A program made the translations under genes and the position numbers. The notes under the pieces were generated by a model that ran no database searches, was not told the origin of the DNA, and saw nothing but the letters and a program-made list of their open reading frames with translations. DNA of 64,000 nt from Siphonodentalium dalli (taxonomy: Eukaryota; Mollusca; Scaphopoda; Gadilida; Siphonodentaliidae), in NCBI GenBank assembly GCA_032622095.1, contig CP136066.1, forward strand, positions 47,154,911 to 47,218,910, given 5' to 3'. Below are positions 59,369 to 64,000 of this stretch, piece after piece. Positions within the stretch are counted from its first letter, which is position 1. Each line of letters starts with the position of its first letter.

Positions 59369-60093
59369 CATGTTATTTTCTCCATATATTTCCCACAGTT
59401 GTCAAACCAAAGTGTTTTTAAAGGAAACCACACCTCCAGCAAACTATAACATTTCACCGACACATTATATGTATAATGCAGAGCTACCTGATATGTGGTT
59501 GCTATGCATTCTTCTTTTTTCCATTGTTGTTTCTGGCTCATACAACAGTGATGTTTTCAATGATTTCAGCCTTATTTTGGCCAAACGTGCGTCTGACCCT
59601 TAAAGCATAGTGGAAATATTTTAAATCTTCTAGTTGGAGTTATCATCTGTCAAGCAAATGTAGCTTTGTGACAAAACAAAACAAAACCACGTCGGGTTTT
59701 TTAAACGACTTCCAAATCTACCTTTGTTGTCCTAATTTTGAAGAATAGTGGAAATCTTTTTCTATTTCTTTAAGTTGGAGATATTCTTTGATAATAAATG
59801 TTGTAACAAAAAAACACGCCTAACGCACAAATATCCACATTATCATAAAGTAGTTCGGAATCGACATGTATATGTAGACAGTTCACAGAAGAAAGGCTAT
59901 TTAACATTCCAGACATGAGCACTGAGAATTTCTTTGACAGATACATGATTGTACATCTAGCTCATGGTGAGCAAATACAAACAGTTAGAAGGTATAGCTC
60001 GATTTAATCAGACTTATTCAAATTATGTTTTCCTATATATTTCATATCAGATTATTGTAAACTTCACTGCGAGGAACAATCGTTATGGTATAA
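59369..60093. other. No supported gene
   Basis: A 77-codon open frame at 59370-59603 contains a hydrophobic segment but no recognisable domain. CGTGCGTCTGACCCTTAAAG near 59585 is shared with 32849. Confidence 0.4.
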
Positions 60094-63000
60094 TTATACT
60101 TCCATGGTGTAACCAAGGAAGTATATTGTTTTTCTACTGAGGTCGTTTTCCGTTTATTTCGAAATACTCAGAAACTGATTGCAGTAGGAACGCGAAATCT
60201 CTAGCGAATATATGCATCGAAGGTTTACTAGATATAATGGTATCCGGATTTCCGCCCAATGTTTCTTGGCGGAGTTATGGCCCTTTTGCGATTATTTTTC
60301 ATTGTTATTATTATTATACTTGACACTTTTGTAATCACTATTACTCGAAAAGTACAAGAAGTAGGACACTAAAACTTGGTAAGTAGGTTGGGGTACATGA
60401 GTTCTATGCCTATGGCCCATAACGATTTTGTCCGCGCTTTTAGCGAGGAGTTATCTCCCTTTATTTGAAAAAATGTCATTTTATTATCTCGGAAATTATA
60501 AGAAGCAGAGCATCGAAAATTAGACCGTATGCAAATCTCGATATGCACTACTGCCCACGGGCATAAAAACTTGTGTCCGCGCTTTCCCTGAAGAGTTACC
60601 GCCCATAGTTGGCAAACCTCTATTTTATTGTACTCTGCTGTCCTCCCGTATTATTCCAGAATACTGCATTTGGTTTTTGTAGTCGTATTGACCGTTGTCA
60701 GCTTAGTCCAAGGAAGAAAATTTGACAGGGTTGGACATATATTTTTACACTGGGGTGGGGGGCAAAATTTTCGAAATTTTTTTTTTCATTAACATTTATC
60801 TATTTAAGTATATAGATTCCCTGAACGAAAACAAACCCATATCGGAAAAGATTTTTGAAATCCGAGATGAAATGCAAGAGTAACGGGCCCTCAAAGTTTG
60901 CAATTTGGTCCCATGTGCTTGTGATCACATCTCCTCCGAAGATGTCAAACTTTGGATGTCATCTGATACGCCAATTCGTGCGGTCTGAAGAGAGCACGCG
61001 ATGGGCCAAATTTTGCCAGTGTCGGTTCAGTGTTGTGGGTCAGGGGAGGGGTGGTCCGGGGTACCAATTTTGTATTCTTCTCCGAATCGGATGAAACTTG
61101 GAATATAACATCCATACCGCCAACCGATCTAGAAACTGAAAGAATTTCGAAAATCCATTGAAAAATGTCAGAGTTGTGGGCCTTCAAACAATGCAAATTT
61201 GGCCCCATATGCTTGTGATCACATCTCCTCCGAAGATGTCAAACTTTGGATGTCATCTGATACGCCAATGCGTGCGGTCTGAAGAGAGCACGCGATGAGC
61301 CAAATTTTGCCAGTGTCGGTTCAGTGTTGTGGGTCAGGGGAGGGGTGGTCCGGGGTACCAAAATTGATTTCGTCTCCGAATCATATGAAACTTGATATAT
61401 AACATATACCATACACGTTGATCATAAAACTGAAAACAGATTGTAAATCCGTTAAAAAATGGCGGAGATTTGGGCCCTCAAACTTTGAATGTGGGCCCGT
61501 ATTCTTTCCAATAAACAAAATGTTATTCGTCTCTGAATCAGACAAAATTTATAACAAATAATCAATGTAAGTAGCTGATCACAATACTCAAAACAATTTT
61601 TAAATCCATTGGAAAATAACGGAGTTACGGGCTCTCAAAATTCGCATTTTGGGCCGGGTTTGACTATTTCCCAATCCCGTCACCCAATTTCGAGGCAGGG
61701 GTGGGGTCACTCCCAAACACTTGAGATCAACCCACACATGTTAAGGGAAAGATATAATCATCCTAATTCATATTTTCCGTCCCTTAACTGCGATTTATTG
61801 AGCTCATGATTTGCCCTATTGTTATACTTCCATGGTGTAACCAAGGAAGTATATTGTTTTTCTACTGAGGTCGTTTTCCGTTTATTTCGAAATACTCAGA
61901 AACTGATTGCAGTAGGAACGCGAAATCTCTAGCGAATATAGGCATCGAAGGTTTACTAGATATAATGGTATCCGGATTTCCGCCCAATGTTTCTTGGCGG
62001 AGTTATGGCCCTTTTGCGATTATTTTTCATTGTTATTATTATTATACTTGACACTTTTGTAATCACTATTACTCGAAAAGTACAAGGAGTAGGACACTAA
62101 AACTTGGTAAGTAGGTTGGGGTACATGAGTTCTATGCCTATGGCCCATAACGATTTTGTCCGCGCTTTTACCGAGGAGTTATCTCCCTTTATTTGAAAAA
62201 ATGTCATTTTATTATCTCGGAAATTATAAGAAGCAGAGCATCGAAAATTAGACCGTATGCACATCTCGATATGCACTACTGCCCACGGGCATAAAAACTT
62301 GTGTCCGCGCTTTCCCTGAAGAGTTACCGCCCATAGTTGGCAAACCTCTATTTTATTGTACTCTGTTGTCCTCCCGTATTATTCCAGAATACTGCATTTG
62401 GTTTTTGTAGTCGTATTGACCGTTGTCAGCTTAGTCCAAGGAAGAAAATTTGACAGGGTTGGACATATATTTTTACACTGGGGTGGGGGGCAAAATTTTC
62501 GATTTTTTTTTTTCATTAACATTTATCTATTTAAGTATATAGATTCCCTGAACGAAAACAAACCCATATCGGAAAAGATTTTTGAAATGCAAGAGTAACG
62601 GGCCCTCAAAGTTTGCAATTTGGTCCCATGTGCTTGTGATCACATCTCCTCCGAAGATGTCAAACTTTGGATGTCATCTGATACGCCAATTCGTGCGGTC
62701 TGAAGAGAGCACGCGATGGGCCAAATTTTGCCAGTGTCGGTTCAGTGTTGTGGGTCAGGGGAGGGGTGGTCCGGGGTACCAATTTTGTATTCTTCTCCTA
62801 ATCGGATGAAACTTGGAATATAACATCCATACCGCCAACCGATCTAGAAACTGAAAGAATTTCGAAAATCCATTGAAAAATGTCAGAGTTGTGGGCCTTC
62901 AAACAATGCAAATTTGGCCCCATATGCTTGTGATCACATCTCCTCCGAAGATGTCAAACTTTGGATGTCATCTGATACGCCAATGCGTGCGGTCTGAAGA

Positions 63001-64000
63001 GAGCACGCGATGAGCCAAATTTTGCCAGTGTCGGTTCAGTGTTGTGGGTCAGGGGAGGGGTGGTCCGGGGTACCAAAATTGATTTCGTCTCCGAATCATA
63101 TGAAACTTGATATATAACATATACCATACACGTTGATCATAAAACTGAAAACAGATTGTAAATCCGTTAAAAAATGGCGGAGATTTGGGCCCTCAAACTT
63201 TGAATGTGGGCCCGTATTCTTTCCAATAAACAAAATGTTATTCGTCTCTGAATCAGACAAAATTTATAACAAATAATCAATGTAAGTAGCTGATCACAAT
63301 ACTCAAAACAATTTTTAAATCCATTGGAAAATAACGGAGTTACGGGCTCTCAAAATTCGCATTTTGGGCCGGGTTTGACTATTTCCCAATCCCGTCACCC
63401 AATTTCGAGGCAGGGGTGGGGTCACTCCCAAACACTTGAGATCAACCCACACATGTTAAGGGAAAGATATAATCATCCTAATTCATATTTTCCGTCCCTT
63501 AACTGCGATTTATTGAGCTCATGATTTGCCCTATTGTTATACTTCCATGGTGTAACCAAGGAAGTATATTGTTTTTCTACTGAGGTCGTTTTCCGTTTAT
63601 TTCGAAATACTCAGAAACTGATTGCAGTAGGAACGCGAAATCTCTAGCGAATATAGGCATCGAAGGTTTACTAGATATAATGGTATCCGGATTTCCGCCC
63701 AATGTTTCTTGGCGGAGTTATGGCCCTTTTGCGATTATTTTTCATTGTTATTATTATTATACTTGACACTTTTGTAATCACTATTACTCGAAAAGTACAA
63801 GGAGTAGGACACTAAAACTTGGTAAGTAGGTTGGGGTACATGAGTTCTATGCCTATGGCCCATAACGATTTTGTCCGCGCTTTTACCGAGGAGTTATCTC
63901 CCTTTATTTGAAAAAATGTCATTTTATTATCTCGGAAATTATAAGAAGCAGAGCATCGAAAATTAGACCGTATGCACATCTCGATATGCACTACTGCCCA
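60094..64000 (+). repeat. 1.72-kb tandem repeat, two full copies and a partial third
   Basis: Unit 1 is 60094-61821 (1728 bp), unit 2 is 61822-63536 (1715 bp), and unit 3 starts at 63537 and runs off the window. Each begins TTATACTTCCATGGTGTAAC, followed by an imperfect inverse GAAGTATA. The copies are almost identical. The main difference is a 12-bp deletion in unit 2 between two GAAAT words (near 60858 versus 62584), plus a few substitutions. Each unit has an internal ~294-bp duplication (TGCTTGTGATCACATCTCCT at 60916 and 61210). Open frames of 66-80 codons recur in each unit but look accidental. Confidence 0.96.

Noticed and set aside
60855-63524. Repeated 66-80 codon open frames in the 1.72-kb array
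   Set aside because: They are carried along by the tandem duplication; composition and lack of domains give no coding support.

Overview
This is a repeat-dominated stretch of an animal nuclear genome with no intact protein-coding gene and no recognisable host gene. The content is a CR1/L2-like LINE, a Crypton-type tyrosine recombinase, tRNA-derived SINEs (one with an (ATCA)n tail), 5S rRNA-derived fragments, many palindromic MITEs and several satellites. This fits a marine invertebrate, most likely a lophotrochozoan such as a mollusc; that assignment is an inference from repeat style, not from a diagnostic gene.

Layout. 1-15.7 kb is a minisatellite of 36-bp and 34-bp units with higher-order duplications and three embedded 5S rRNA 3'-half fragments; it runs off the left edge. 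15.77-15.88 kb is a (CT)n tract, followed by a fourth, more 5S-like fragment. 16.9-21.2 kb holds a foldback MITE, a CAC/CAT-rich minisatellite, two SINEs (one with a perfect 12-bp target duplication) and a 1-kb piggyBac-like MITE with hairpin-forming ends. 21.7-31.4 kb is a second satellite (about 113-bp unit) split by a 3.9-kb dead LINE at 25.8-29.7 kb. This satellite is visibly homologous to the tRNA-like head of a SINE, and its last unit runs directly into the body of such a SINE at 31.43 kb. 32-35.5 kb is featureless AT-rich DNA. 35.7-38.0 kb is a decayed Crypton whose end sequences recur, internally deleted and inverted, at 52.1-52.4 kb. 38.1-38.9 kb repeats the piggyBac-like and hairpin families. 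38.9-40.6 kb is a diverged direct duplication. 41.4-43.1 kb is a degenerate ~145-bp array. 43.6-44.1 kb is a foldback MITE. 44.2-50.75 kb is a ~164-bp tandem array carrying three copies of a ~390-bp TA-flanked MITE and one 597-bp hAT/Mutator-like insertion. 51-53.2 kb holds a tRNA-like SINE remnant, another foldback with short subterminal repeats, the Crypton derivative and a fourth MITE copy. 54-59.4 kb contains two overlapping long inverted-repeat pairs. 60.1 kb to the right edge is a tandem array with a 1.72-kb unit.

Nothing here forms a pathway. The LINE has nucleotide-level evidence for an endonuclease, a reverse transcriptase and a CCHC-like C terminus, but it carries a frameshift and two nonsense codons. 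The Crypton keeps all the recombinase catalytic residues I can place but has two frameshifts and two nonsense codons. The most interesting themes are two unrelated satellites that each incorporate Pol III gene-derived sequence (5S and tRNA), and a set of hairpin elements sharing an ATTACATGATCC-like motif.
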